Shown piece by piece: positions 1 to 13,000 of a stretch of DNA of 64,000 bases. How positions within the stretch are numbered: position 1 is the stretch's first letter; each line of letters starts with the position of its first letter. This DNA comes from Agroathelia rolfsii (taxonomy: Eukaryota > Basidiomycota > Agaricomycetes > Amylocorticiales > Amylocorticiaceae), in assembly GCA_018343915.1 (NCBI GenBank), contig JABRWF010000003.1, positions 4,898,001 through 4,962,000 of the forward strand, written 5' to 3'. The notes below the pieces were generated by a model, which was given only the letters and a program-made list of their open reading frames with translations, ran no database searches and had not been told where the DNA came from. Both the position numbers and the translations under genes were made by a program.

Positions 1-759
1 TGCTTTGATCAACGTTGCCGTGTGGTGAGAAAGGGGTAGGGCGGGCACCGTTGATCTATGCCGTTGCGATAATTGGGGTGCGGAAGGCTTGGGAGAAGGG
101 CATTCCGGTAGATGTACTAGACGCACATGACCAGTCTGTCGACCGGGCATGCAGAGTAGCGTGGATTGTGGTGCAGTGGCTAAGGCAATCAGTCCTGTAA
201 AACAAGTGACCGAATCAGTCAAATCCCAAGAAAGAGGCGACCGAGCTAGTTCATCCATGCACACCTCTAGGGTTCTCGCATGTATCATATTCGCGGTATT
301 TGGAAATTGTCTGGTCAAGTCGAAAGACGACTGCTCTCCTTTTGAGTGCAACGACGAACCATCCTCTGCGACAGGCAAGCCCTCGTACTTTCTCCTTGAA
401 CTCCAATTCTGCCACTTCTTTCCCCTGTATATCGTCCCACACTATTACTTTGTTTGGAGGATAACGAGGGCTTCGACCACCACCAATCAGAAATAATATA
501 TTGGACGTATGTAAAGGCACGATGGCGGACAACGTTCCACCTGTGACCTCTGTAGATCTTGTCTTAACCATGTTTCTCATTTCTAAGTATGTGTCATTCA
601 TGTCAAACCTCGTTTACGTATTAACTCAAGAGGCCAGGTTCGATAAACAGCAAAGCCTGCCGGTGTAGAGGCAGTGAATACACGGCATTCAGCATCAAAG
701 CGAGCATCATAAATGAGTAGAGGTTGAGAAGCACTGATTGAGTGACGAGCGAGGTTCAT
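1..759 (-). CDS. HSV2: HSV2/Atg18-family PROPPIN beta-propeller, 3' part cut by window edge
   Basis: This encodes the N-terminal part of a PROPPIN, a WD40-like phosphoinositide-binding propeller of the Atg18/HSV2/WIPI family that acts on autophagic and endosomal membranes. I read three exons on the minus strand: 609-759, 265-549 and 1-194, joined by GT-AG introns at 550-608 and 195-264. The spliced protein carries family blocks: FDAECRVFTASTPAGFAVYR near the start, then TGGTL, LFLIGGGRSPRYPPNKVIVW, ELEFKEKVRG and NPRGLIALATAPQ. The GGGRxPxYPPNKVxxWDD block is highly characteristic and favours the HSV2/WIPI3-4 branch over Atg18 itself. The start at 759 is the first ATG in frame with this conserved N-terminus. 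The lipid-binding FRRG motif should lie beyond the left edge and cannot be checked. The gene is divergent from ATE1. Confidence 0.85.
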
Positions 760-1108
760 GAGAGCAATGAGAAGAGAGTTATTAGTAGAAAGACTTGGAC
801 GTAATAAGATTATCGAAAGAGTGAAGCACCGCCGCTTATAGCACCTTCACTCAGGCTGAGGCTCCCAGTCGCGTGCCAGTGGCAGTAGGCTTCTTGTGCC
901 ACCACTGGCCCGGGTGGTGCTTCGGAAGTAAACGCTCCCTGTGACATTGTAACCAGAATTTCACGTGATAAAATGTCACATTGCGTTATCATGACGCAGT
1001 TAGTAGCTGAGATTGCAACTGACCTTGAAGTTGAGCTGGGATCTTGACATCAAGTCGGCAAATTAGCAGCTGTGTCTTCGAAGCGATCCTCGACATATCA
1101 CATTTACC
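760..1108. promoter_or_regulatory. Shared promoter region, HSV2 (-) / ATE1 (+)
   Basis: The 349 bp between the two divergent start codons must contain both promoters. I see no clear TATA box and no convincing open reading frame. Short frames on both strands here are not conserved-looking. Confidence 0.5.
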
Positions 1109-3048
1109 ATGGTGCTCTCTATCCTGGAACCTCACGATGAACTTAATTATCCAGGCACCTGCGGATACTGTAGTCCGCCCGGGGAGAGGAGTGCAGAGAG
1201 AACTATGTTTAAGGCTGCAAGCGCCACCGCAATACAGCTCTCATGCGATGTGAGCCCCGTATTTCAGCAAACCATTTCCTAAAGTAGCCATCACAAGAGT
1301 GTTTCTCATGTAATTACGCAAGGTATATCAACGGATGATTGATAGAGGATGGAGGCGTTCTGGAACATACTGCTACAAGAATGACCTAGTAGGACAACTA
1401 GCATGCGCGCTGTTTGTATGAATTAACTAGCTGATTTAGAGACTTTCTAGAAGCGGTCATGCTGTCCTCACTATACCATCAAGTACGTCTCATATTGACA
1501 AGTGCTTTATCTATATAATGGATTGTTTTATCAAGACTCGATGCGGCCCATTTCCAACCGAGCAAAGCCCACAGGAAGCTTCTGAATCGGTTAGCCGATG
1601 GCTTGAGCTCCCCATAAAAAAGTTATACCTAATGCTACTTAGATGGAATCGCTTTATCATTGGTGATGTCGCGGATAGTCCACACACCAAGTATGCTTCG
1701 ATCATTCCGCATATATCATACGGCGCTAAATCTCACTACAACACCAGAGTTCATGGACGACCATCTAAGAATGAACCCTTTTCTTTGATAAAAACGATTC
1801 ATGATAGCGAGTATCAGCAACTGACTACATCTGCATCCCATAAATTCGAAGTACGCGCTGCAAAATTAGTACTGAAATAAAAAGGGTAGCTCATCGCGAA
1901 CCACTGGCAATAGGTGGAGTTGGAACTAGCATCGTTTACCCAAGAGAAGTTTTCTTTGTATTGCAAATACCAAGCGGGTATCCACAATGATTTGAACAAG
2001 GAAAAATCAGGATTTAAATCATTTCTGGTCCATACGCCTCTAAAGGTAGGCTAGGCCAATGGGAATGCGTATATGAACCCTACTAAAAAATCTCTTCTCA
2101 TAGCCAGAGACAATACCATACTCATCAACAGACCCTCCGGCTCACCTCCCGAAGAAATATGGGTCATATCATCAATTATACAGATGCGACGGCGAGTTAA
2201 TTGCTGTGGCCGTATTGGACATCCTTCCTAAATGTATATCGAGTGTCTATTTTATGTACGATCCCGAGTGGAGCAAACATTCGATGGGCAAGGTAGGGCT
2301 CTCACTTCTTGAAACAACACTTATCTAGAGGAGCCGATCTAAATGTAAGCTGTTAGATGAGCGCCTTACGAGAAGCTTCTTTAGCTTTGGAGATGCAAGA
2401 AGCTGGAGCGCCTGGCATGGAAGCGTTATACATGGGTAACACGCTCCTAATACAAAAACACCTTCGTTTATCTTGACTGGTTGCTAATCCACAGGGTTCT
2501 ATATCCACTCTTGTCAGAAGATGCGGTACAAAGGCGATTACAGCCCTTCTTACCTTGTTGATCCCGTCAGTTAAAAATCATTTAGTTATGCCAACATTGA
2601 TTCAATTATACATCATAGGAAAAATATGAGTGGTATCCGCTTCAAGAATGCATTCCACTAATGGAGGAGAATCGTTATGCCTGCTTTTCGGAACCTGAGC
2701 ATTCCCTCAATACTCCAGCAGATTCAAAACAGAAAGGTTTTATATTTTGCTTCGAGCCAACACATGCACTTTCAACTAATAATGTACCTCGTTAGTATCT
2801 TATCCAGACAAACCCGAGTACAGCCTATCGAATGATATCAACATAATCAAGAATGCTTCCAAAGGAAAAGTGACGACTGTACCACTCTCCGTCAGTTCCC
2901 TATTCGTTTTCCTCCTTGATGCCATACTCATACATCGGCACAGAACACCGGGATATTAGATGACGATATCATAATATGTGGAGGTCTCATCACAACCATT
3001 TATGGACTAGGTGAAGATCTCTCCAGAGAAGTTGTATTTTATGTATGA
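1109..3048 (+). CDS. ATE1: Arginyl-tRNA--protein transferase
   Basis: ATE1 transfers arginine from Arg-tRNA to N-terminal acidic or oxidised residues, marking proteins for the N-degron/ubiquitin pathway. I reconstruct 13 exons: 1109-1249, 1323-1388, 1451-1482, 1536-1589, 1643-1690, 1748-1850, 1914-2045, 2104-2292, 2357-2435, 2495-2565, 2619-2736, 2796-2890 and 2944-3048. Every junction is GT-AG, and the frame closes to 410 codons plus stop. The N-terminal domain shows TCGYC (Cys pair), [13 protein letters not shown], then [13 protein letters not shown] and [15 protein letters not shown]. The C-terminal domain shows [51 protein letters not shown] and [20 protein letters not shown]. All family landmarks are present, so the gene looks intact. 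The very short exons hide it from simple ORF scans. A 131-bp gap separates its 3' end from the converging sugar transporter. Confidence 0.93.
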
Positions 3049-3179
3049 AAGTATGTAAACAAAACAGATAAGGAAGAAGTCGAAAGGATGTTGTCCTAAC
3101 AAAGATTCGTTCGTTGTAACATTACATTATTTATTTACTGCCATTGTGCGTTGTTATTCATTTCCAGTAGCTGATATAT

Positions 3180-5668
3180 TTATGCTTTCTCCCTGGGATT
3201 ATCAGAGGGAAGCGGGCTCCCTTCGCGTAAACTGGGAGCTTGGGATTCTGAAAGGTCTGGGCGCAGGGAGACCTCGACGGGCGAAACGCCTTCGTGGTAG
3301 GCGACTGCGAAAATAGTGTCCATGTCTGTGTATGGAAGATCAGGCGAAAAGAAATTTATGAGGTGAGCGATGGAAACAAACCTTCCAGCGATCGTCCTGC
3401 GGTTTCCGGGAAGAAGAAATAAACAACAGGGACGATAAATGCGTTGATGACGGCGAAGACTGTTGTGGGAATAGTAAGTTATATGAATGCAAAGTTAGGT
3501 GAGTAACAACAATGCACCGATGTAGGTGCGGTATTCAATGTTACTGAATGCAGGTCCGGTGATCATTACGACCACTGTGGAGGGGACAATATTAGTAAAG
3601 TTGATATACAAGCAAGTGACCGGCTCCATACCGAAGTTGAAGAGCCAATTAGTCGCTGTACTAAGTGCATTTGCAGGTGCACGAATGTTCAATCCAACGA
3701 TTTCCGCAGGCTACATAATTTGAGGGGGATTAATCACATTTCTACCACGAACAACAACCAAGAGACCTTCTTACGTATAACCATGTCATGCCGAGCCAAC
3801 CTATGGCAAAGATCGAGTTGAAGACGAAGAGCAACACCGCGCTGATTATCCGCGAGGGACTGTTATCGATCTTGCCAAGGATGGCTAAGAGAACCATAGT
3901 GAGAGATTGACCACCAGCACACCACAACATAAGCTTTCTCCGCCCAATGCGCTCGATAACGAAGATGGCTATCAACGAAGCCAGGAAATCTATATTTCCG
4001 GGAAACGAAAAATCAGATCTGATTTGAGAATGCGGCTAAACGACAAAGACGAACATTCGGTTCCGTTGGCGGCTGCTACAATTCGGCTCTTTACTTGACC
4101 CAAACCAAGACGTTCGAAGAGGATCGTTGCATAGCTAGATTACATACGTCAAAACCCGTTGGTTAGAAACAATGCCCGGTGACTTACTAGGTGATAATGT
4201 TGATACCAGTGATTTGTTGGAAGCATTGCACAACCATAGCAAGGCACAATCGCCGAAAGTTCTGAGTCGGTCCACCAGAAAGCAAAGTCCTGGTGAGAGA
4301 TGTGGATTTGACCGCCTTTTCCGTCTCGAAGTCGACGGCGTGGCGAATAGATCGGAACGTGTCTTGGACGACCGGGCTAGACGCTGGGGAATCTTCAAGA
4401 GCAGATATAACGGCCAAGGCCTCGGCATGACGTTCATGCTTTATGAGCCTAGAGGTAGGTGTGAGGAGTCGTGTTTGATCTAAGATATCCAGCCAAATGG
4501 CTTACCATCGGGGTGATTCGGGCAACAAGGGCATAGTCACAATCATAATAAGTGCAAATATAATCTGAAGTGCGATTGGGACTCTCCATTGAGCGGAAGA
4601 CCCTGAAATCCAGAAACTGGTTGAAATCAATTTACGTCTCGACACTGCTCATACAGGAAAAAAAGCTCACAATCCAAAATCTATCCACTATCGATGGCGT
4701 ATTTTCAGCATGTTATAGATGGTTTTATATAGAGAAAACATACATATCTGGTGTAAAATTATTAAAAGGCAAGCCAAGAGAATACAAAGAGAAAACGTAC
4801 GAAACCATGATACCAAAGGTGATGAGACTACCTTCAACCATGATGAAGCTTCCTCTTTTCGAAGGATGCGAGCATTCGGCATGATAAGAAGGCACGGTAG
4901 ATGTCTGAACGATGATGATCAACAATCATGAGAAGGCGTACTGCTATTGGTTAAGTTGAGAGCCTTACGTTGAAACCATTCCCGAGACCGGTTACAATTC
5001 GGGCGACAATCAGCTGAGCGAAGCTGTACGATGACGCTTGTAGTATAGCGCCGATGGTCATAACCACTGCTCCGAGAACAATCGTTCGGCGTCTACCTAA
5101 GCGGTCACCGAGCCAAATATTGGTCATGGCGCCAATCAAGCAGCCGATTTCCTAAAAGAAAATGAGAATTTACATTCATCGCATTTCAGAGAATTGGACG
5201 TGTTTCGATTTCTTACGTAAATGGCTACAATAAAACTCTGAAGTGTTGGGTGGTTTCCGCCCCCCTTTACTTGCGGGAAGACCTTTTCGAACTGCATGAT
5301 TGATCGGCAATTGAGTGTCTGGAGAATCAGGTGACTATATCCCATGAATAGTACGAACCTGGGGGGCGGTCAGCAGGGCAGACATGACACCTTGATCATA
5401 ACCTAGCACCATGAGAAGTTAGCGAAGTGAGGTCACGATACATGCAAAATCAAGTTGATTTACCGAAAAGCGTAAAGCCCGTCCCGGCGACAAAGGCTAT
5501 GGCGGTCGTCAACTTTTGTCCTCGCAGAGTGGGGGCATATTTTTCCACCTCCTCTTCCGAGTACTCAAGCTCCTTAGACGGGCTCATACTCGGGGAGGGA
5601 CCGGTAGTCTTGGATGTGTGGCGCAATCTCCTCGCGTCGTCTTGCTGGTGAGAAGTCGTACTTGACAT
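3180..5668 (-). CDS. MFS sugar porter (hexose/quinate type)
   Basis: This is a sugar transporter-family MFS permease of the plasma membrane, with twelve transmembrane helices expected. The N-terminus begins MSSTTSHQQDD at 5668, followed by an acidic cytoplasmic stretch and a first helix that leads into GYDQGVMSALLTAPQ, a hallmark of fungal sugar porters. The loop 2-3 signature GDRLGRRRTIVLGA lies near 5080-5110, with VARIVTGLGNGFN after it. The central loop pairs with ERIGRRKLMLW near 3930. The C-terminal tail (DMDTIFAVAYHEG, then a Pro/Ser-rich end) stops at 3180. Numerous short introns interrupt the gene, so no single frame covers it. Substrate (hexose, disaccharide or quinate) cannot be decided from these motifs. 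A perfect CRE-like palindrome lies about 0.4 kb upstream. Confidence 0.88.
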
Positions 5669-6811
5669 GATGTAGTATACACTCAGGCTGAATGAAAACA
5701 CACGACCAGAGATGACAAGACCCTCGCGAGTTGGGATAGACCAAATTGGAGTGGGCAAATCAGACAAAGATGAGATGCCATTTATATGGGAGCGGATGTA
5801 TGGCAGCCAATGATGCCGGCAAAAAGTGAGAGTTCCACTCAAATCAGGGTGCCCTTATCTGCAGATGGATCGGGGACTGAGCCGCAAAAGGGTATCTAGA
5901 ATATGAACGCATCCATGCTTGTGGTAGGCAGCTGCAGACGCAGGAAACGAAGAAACGTACACGCCGGATCAAGCGCCTCGCTTTCAGTTGGCGTAGTAGC
6001 GGAAATAATTCAGCGCATACACGGGCGTTGGTCCCGAGGCAAAACGGATTTTTTGGTGTGTCTTGCCAAGGTAAGGAAGCCATGACGTCAGAACCCCCAT
6101 CCGAGTATGCCCCGTTTATGCGTGCTCATAAGCTCTTGAACTGTTTATCTGAAATTTTTGCATTAGCTGCCTTGACGTAACATGCATGGACCAACTAGTC
6201 ATCGTATGTATTACCTTGCACCGTCGCTATTACCAAGACACCCCTCTGGCATAATGTTGCATTGACTTAGAGACTATTTTCCGATATCTGTCACCAGCAT
6301 GGCTTGGGAGCTGGGGCGACATGGCTTCTGTTCTAGTGATCATTAGCCACTTGCACTACAATGACGCCATGAATGGTGGGAGTTGATTGTTCTGATGTAA
6401 TTCAAACTGGAGATCAGCAACTGAGAAAGTAGAATTGTATCTTCCAAGAGAAATTCAAGGCACCGAGACTGTATGACGCCAACGGCATCCATGGGTGAGT
6501 GTCAGTGCCATTGCTCGGAAAACAAGGCAGTTCCGGATCATCCAGCGCCACGTCGACTACTTCCGTGTAGATCACCTCCGTTGCTATCCTCTGTCTACCT
6601 TTGGTATGTGCAGAACTGTATATACGGAGATATAAACGATGCACTTTTTGATGATAAAGAGAAAAGTTTCTTTTTATTTCTATTATATACAAGCAAGCTG
6701 CTAAAAATATTCCCGAAGATTAAGCAGTGCCATGATTTATTTTTACAATATACGTGCATGTCCAGAAGATGGAGTAGGAGGGAATGATAAAAGTGAGGGG
6801 AAGTAAAGAAG
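5669..6811. other. Intergenic region upstream of the sugar porter
   Basis: About 1.1 kb without a supportable gene. Open frames here (for example 6414-6692 and 6473-6787) have low-complexity or AT-driven composition and no recognisable motif. It should hold the sugar porter promoter. Confidence 0.5.
6083..6090. promoter_or_regulatory. CRE-like palindrome TGACGTCA
   Basis: A perfect 8-bp TGACGTCA lies 415 bp upstream of the sugar porter start. This is the consensus of CREB/ATF-type bZIP factors. Its use here is inference. Confidence 0.35.
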
Positions 6812-6818
6812 AAAAAAA
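6812..6818 (-). terminator. RNA polymerase III terminator of tRNA-Asn
   Basis: Seven T residues on the minus strand begin about 9 nt downstream of the tRNA 3' end, the usual Pol III stop. Confidence 0.75.
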
Positions 6819-6827
6819 GCAGAAGGA

Positions 6828-6937
6828 CTGCCCCAGTGAGGATCGAACTCACGATTTCCCGATTGCCTTATATAGCAGTGTCACGAGTTACATAGCTATT
6901 AACAGTCGGACGCTCTAACCAACTAAGCCATGGGGCA
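6828..6937 (-). tRNA. tRNA-Asn (GTT) with 36-nt intron
   Basis: The minus strand folds as a complete tRNA. The acceptor arms TGCCCCA and TGGGGCA pair over 7 bp with discriminator G at 6828. The D arm is GCTTAGTTGGTTAGAGC, the anticodon stem is TCCGA/TCGGG, and the T arm is GTGAG-TTCGATC-CTCAC. The anticodon loop CTGTTAA gives anticodon GTT, hence asparagine. An intron of 36 nt (6864-6899) sits one base 3' of the anticodon, the canonical position for nuclear tRNA introns. The 3' CCA is not encoded, as expected for a eukaryote. The gene lies head-to-head with the helicase gene, 157 bp away. Confidence 0.93.
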
Positions 6938-7094
6938 TGTACACGTGGTTTCTGATAGTTTATTAACACTCGAATCCGCCCCGAGTCTACTGCGAGTCAG
7001 ACTCGGATATCCGGTGCCGTGGCAGCTTGCATTTATCGGATACGCATGTTGCTCGGACGGATATAACTTGAAAGACTCGGAATATCTTGTGACA

Positions 7095-10000
7095 ATGCTG
7101 GATCTTACTCAACACTTGTCTTTCTTGACTGGGTCTTCTGGGGATACATCTGATGAGCGCGATATAATCCAACAATGGGAAAGGTATCTATACTTTCAAA
7201 TCCAAATATATTGTTGCCCTTACAACTGGGTGATTATTACATAGTCTTAAAGGTATTTCAAACTATGAACGGCGTAGTTCTCCTGGTTATAAAGCCCTGT
7301 ATGTGTTTATTAAGGAGTGCGGGTGGATCACCACGTAATTTCCGACCCTCACTCTGGGGACTTGGAGGACGAACAGATATCGAGCGTCCTTGATCAATTC
7401 CGTTTCCTAACTTCAAAAGTTGTGTCCGAGTCTGAAGACATCATCTCGAGATTGCTCGCGTACGTGGGCGGCGCAAATAAACACAGACATATTCTAGTCT
7501 TACTCGTAGACACAGAAAGCCGAATGCAGCCGTCATTCTCCCAGATCTGCGTACAGTGTTGGCATCTCCCTCACCCGACGATGTCATCTCCGAAGAAATC
7601 ACTGAGCTCATAGGGTTTGATGATATGGACTTGGTAATAGCTGTTGTACAGAATCGTGCTAGCGTTACCCAATCTGTCAGGATACAGTTTACTTCGCTTG
7701 ATGTCTTGCTTACTGAGACGATGCAACCTAGCTTCTGTCTTTATCATCTGATTCTCATGGAGTCGAGAACACCTCGAAGACGGATACTCCGTCATCCTCA
7801 CAGACACGTCCCCCTGACCTTTCCAGTCAAGCTGCACGAAAGCGGATGGAGAGGGCTATGAGGGAGCAAGAATCTCGGCCGTTATTCACTGGAGTAGCTG
7901 TACGTCAATATCAGCCGTGCATTTGATTGCTATCTGAGATCATATGTCATAAGACAGCAGCTCCAGAAGTTCTCCCGCATGTATACACATCTGTGTCAAA
8001 CGCACATGGTAATATCTTGTCGTACATGGGAAGCAAATTCTTGCTTCCGTTGGGTACGCTTCGTGAGAACATGGAGGTAAGATTCCTCATCGATCTGTCG
8101 ACATTGTCTTTTAAAGAAGCTTGCAAGGACTATGAAGAAGTTACTGTTCCTCCTGCAAAGACGGTCCCCCCACGGGACGATGAACATCTTATGCCGGTGT
8201 CCGAGCTTGATCCTCTCGCTGGAGGTTCTTTCCCAGTGCGTGTTATTTCACTCAGGTCTGGCTTTATGCGCAATTCCATGCTAACTAGAACAACAGGGAT
8301 ACAAAACTCTCAACAGAGTACAATCTATAGTATACCCCACGGCGTACAAATCAAATGAAAATATGCTTATATGCGGTTTGCTACGATCCGTAAATCATTT
8401 TCTTATACTAGCTGATTATTTCTTCGCGTTCAGCTCCGACTGGTGCCGTAAGTAACTTCGCCCAAGAAAATAACAGTCTTTCTAACTTTTCAAAAACAAG
8501 GGTAAAACTGATGTAGCCATGTTGACTATACTCCGGGTTCTGGACCAGCATCGCAATCCATCAGTGACCCCACTCAAAGCCTCCATCAATCGTGACAGTT
8601 TCAAGATCATTTATGTGTTTGTATTGGGCATTTTGTCTCTTTTTACTGTACTAAGCAATTGGAATGATAGCGCTCCAATGAAAGCACTTGCAGCTGAAAT
8701 CACACGGAAGCTCGGAAAACGCTTGCAATGGCTCGGAGTCACAGTGAAAGAGCTTACAGGTTATTAGCTATTCCATATTCAATACTTTTTCCCACTGAAG
8801 ATAGCTCTTAGGCGATATGCAGCTTACCAAGCAAGAAATCGCGGAGACCCAGATAATTGTAACGACGCCAGAGAAGTGGGACGTGGTTACTCGTAAACCA
8901 TCTGGAGAGGGGGAACTTGCGGCGGTAAGAATAAATCCTGCCTATATGCACTTCGCATATTCAGATATCTCTCTGGGATGTTTTTAGCGTCTCAAACTCC
9001 TCATTATTGACGAAGTTCATCTTTTGAACGAAGAGCGAGGAGCCGTAATCGAGACGATTGTAGCTCGTACCTTAAGACAAGTTGAATCGAGCCAATCTGT
9101 TATCAGAATTGTAGGCTTGAGTGCAACGTTGCCAAATTATATCGACGTGGCTGAATTCTTAAGGTAAGTTTGTAAATTCTCATCAAGTCCTGTCACTGAA
9201 CCACTTTTTAGCGTACCTCGTTACACCGGCCTCTTCTACTTCGACTCTTCATTCCGTCCCGTTCCTCTTGAGCAGCATTTTATTGGTGTGAGAGGAAAAC
9301 CAAACAGCCCCCAATCCCGAAAAAACCTTGATCGCGTCACATTCGAAAAGGTTCGCGAGCTTGTAATCGAGGGTCACCAAGTGATGGTCTTCGTACACGC
9401 CCGTAAGGAAACTGTTAAGAGTGCGCTTGCTCTGAAAGAAGCGGCTATGACGGACGGGATTTTGGACAACTTTTCTTGTGAAGAGCATCCTCAATGGGAT
9501 AGTTTCCGGAGAAGCGTCGGGGAGTCGCGAAACAAGGAAATGAAACAATTGTTCGACTTTGGGTTTGGAATTCATCATGCTGGTATGTTACGCGAGGACC
9601 GAAACAAGATGGAACGCATGTTTGAGGCTAGAGCTATCAAGGTGGCTTGCAATTCTTCCAAATTCCCCGATATGCTCATAAAGTCGTAAAAGGTTCTCTG
9701 TTGTACGGCCACACTTGCATGGGGTGTCAACTTGCCAGCGCACGCAGGTGAGCTGCACAATTTATTTGAGGAATTATTTATCGCTTATATTTTAACTTGG
9801 GTCACAGTCATCATCAAAGGCACTCAAGTTTATGATAGTTCCAAAGGATCCTTTGTTGATCTTTCTGTACTTGATGTTCTGCAAGTCTTCGGACGAGCAG
9901 GACGGCCTGGCCTGGAGTCTAGTGGTGTCGGCTATATATGCACCACTCATGACAAGCTAGATCACTACCTGAACGCCGTAAATTCTCAGGTGCGTCCGTG

Positions 10001-13000
10001 ATAATTTCTAAAGCAAATTCACTGTCTTATGGTATTCCAAATGACAGAATCCGATTGAATCTCAGTACGTGCTTTGGATTTCCAATCTCTACACAATCGT
10101 AATCAGCTCCAATTACGTGTATATAATAGGTTTACCAGCGGCATGGTAGATGCTCTTAACGCAGAGATCTCTTTGGGTACGGTTGCGAATACGCCTGATG
10201 CCATAAAATGGCTTGGATACACATATCTCTTTGTCCGCATGAAGAGAAATCCTTGGCACTATGGTTAATTTGCTTCCCTATCGAAGGATTCATCATGATC
10301 ACTAATTGGGGATATCTAGGTATTGTGGCGAATGAGGATGACTTGCATATGAGTAGGAGACGAAGGGAACTTGTCATCATCGCAGCTCGAAAGCTTGCTA
10401 GTGCTCGAATGATTTCGTTTGATGAGTCTCGTGAAACGTTTACGATAACTGATCTTGGCAGGATCGCAGCAAAATACTACATTCGTCATGCCTCAATCGA
10501 AGTCTATAATCAGAAATTTACACCGCGTATGACAGAGGCGGATGTACTCAATTTGCTTAGCCATAGTACAGAGGTATTTTCCATTTCTAAGATGTATGAT
10601 ATACAATTTGTTCATCCTTTTTTTTAGTTCGAGCAAATCCAATTGCGGGACTCAGAAGCTCAGGAGTTAAAAGGATTGCTTCAATATGCTCCTTGCCAGG
10701 TACCTCGTGTCACCGATGTAAGATTGCTTTCCTAAATTTTTCCAATAAATATTAACTTGAACATACGTATTAGGAGGAAGGAGTAGTTGATCATCAGGGG
10801 AAAGTCAACGTCCTATTGCAAGCTTACATATCCCGTCTCCCGATCGAAGATTTCGCACTAGTGTCCGACTCGGCCTATGTGTCCCAAAATGGCGGACGAA
10901 TTGTGCGAGCTTTGTTGGAAATCGCAATCAGCAGAAAGTGGGCAACTTCATCCGCCGTTTTGATGGGGATGAGCAAGGCAATTGAGAAGCGTCTATGGCC
11001 ATTTGATCAACCCCTGAAACAATTCACTCTCAAGCAAGATGTTTATTATGGGCTAGAAACATGGGCGGATGACATGTCCCCTGCAGAGCTAGCAAGCATG
11101 ACTGCTGCCGAGCTTGGGAAGCTGATCCATCTCAATGAGATCCATGGGAACGCCCTCCTTGCTGCTGCGAAGCAATTCCCATCTGCAATCATTAAATATG
11201 ATCTCCGTCCTTTGGGTCCTGACGTCTTGAAGATCGTGGCGCATGTTCAAAGAAACTTTGACTGGAATGCAAGGATACATGGCTTTGTCGAACCTTTCTG
11301 GCTTTGGATAGAAGATCACGAGGGTGCATCTATCCTGCAGATGTCACAACTAGCGTTCCGCCAAAATACCACGACACTCGACATTGACTTTGTGATCTCT
11401 ATGGCCATCACCCAGAATACTCCATCTGTGGCCATCCGATTTGTCTCTGATCGGTGGATGGGAGCAGAGGATGAGGTGACCGTCCCTCTTAACTTATTGC
11501 ATATGCCTATCGCAGCGGCGAATTATACTCCAAAGCTTGACCTTCCCTTCTTGTCATTGTCTGTCTGTGGAAAACCTAGACTCGAGGAAGTGTATGCACC
11601 ATGGATTCGGAACTTGAATGCGATACAAACTCAAGTATTCTGGAGTTTGGTGAAGACGCGAATACACTCATTGCTTTGTGGTCCTACCGGTTGTGGCAAG
11701 TCCTTACTGAGTCAAATACTGGCATGGTAGGCACCCATGATCTGTCATATTTTATAGACCTTCCAGGCTCACTCAAACCATAGCTCAACTCTACTCGATT
11801 CTTCTGACAATGCTTGGGTCTTGATAATCGCTCCCCGACGGAGTATAGCAGCGGAAATTGCACTTGAGCTTCGCCAAGCGTCGAGAGCGCTTGGGATCAA
11901 CGTGGATTTCTCACGAGAAACAAACCCACTTGCCCCGCCCAAGTCAAGAACGATCCGAATTGTGACATCGACCCGGCTACTTCTCTCTCTGACGCAGAAT
12001 AGCGATCCCTGGAACCTTTCCTCTTTACGTCTCGTCTTGTGCGAAAATCTAGAAGAGCTCAATGCGTCATACGAGCTCGGCCTATCGCTTCTACGACACT
12101 TGACCCAATCCACAGGCCCCACACGCTACGTAGGCCTCTCGGGCACACTGAGCGATCCCGCCGATCTCGCTGCATGGCTTGATGTCGACCCGGCTTATGC
12201 ATTGCACAGCTTCCGCAACAGGGATAGGGATCAGTCGCTCTCGATCGAATACCATACCTTCACTATCCCGCATTCAGCCTCGCTCTTCAAAGCGATGATC
12301 AAGCCCGCGCACGCTGCCATCCAAGCGGGTCTCCGTCGGGCAGAAAGGGCATCATCCACAACAACTGCGCTTGTCTTCGTCCCCTCGCGCGCCCAATGCC
12401 GCACCGTCGCGCGGGACCTCATCCGTCAATGTGCCCTTGTCGAGGAGACCATGAACGGATACATCCCTTCTTCTTCTTCCTTTGACAACGTGAACGTGCG
12501 ACTGGAAGACGCCTTTGCGCGCCTGCAGGACCCAACGCTAGCCGAGTTCGTGTCACAGGGTGTGGCACTCTTCCACGATGGCATCGCACGCGCCGATCGC
12601 CAGCTCATGCTCGAGCTCGTCGCGCGTGGTGTGCTCCGTGTGCTCGTGGCGCCCCGCGAGGCGTGTTGGACGGTTCCCATCCGCGGGGGCGGCGCCGGGG
12701 TGGTACTTGTGCTCGGGACACAATATTATGTCCATATTGCCAGTGATGATAACAAGGATAATAAAGACAAGAGTAACACGGGTGGCGAGACCGAACGCCA
12801 CCTGCGCGACTACACCCTCGCGGAGCTCATGCGCATGCAGAGCCGTGCCGTCGGTGGGGCGCTCCATATCTTTTGCCAAGCCGAAGCAAAGGATACGATC
12901 GCGCGCTTCTTGGACGATGGCCTGCCGCTCGAGTCGCAGCTTTTGGAAGAGGCCGATGAGGGCCGCGAGGTGCTTGCGGGGTGGTACAGAGCACAAAAGG

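Noticed and set aside
1518..1880. 120-residue plus-strand frame
   Set aside because: It is pieced from ATE1 exons and introns. Correct splicing gives the conserved ATE1 sequence in other frames, so this is not a gene by itself.
6414..6852. Frames next to the tRNA gene
   Set aside because: AT-rich, Lys/Phe-skewed translations that run into the tRNA terminator; no evidence of coding.
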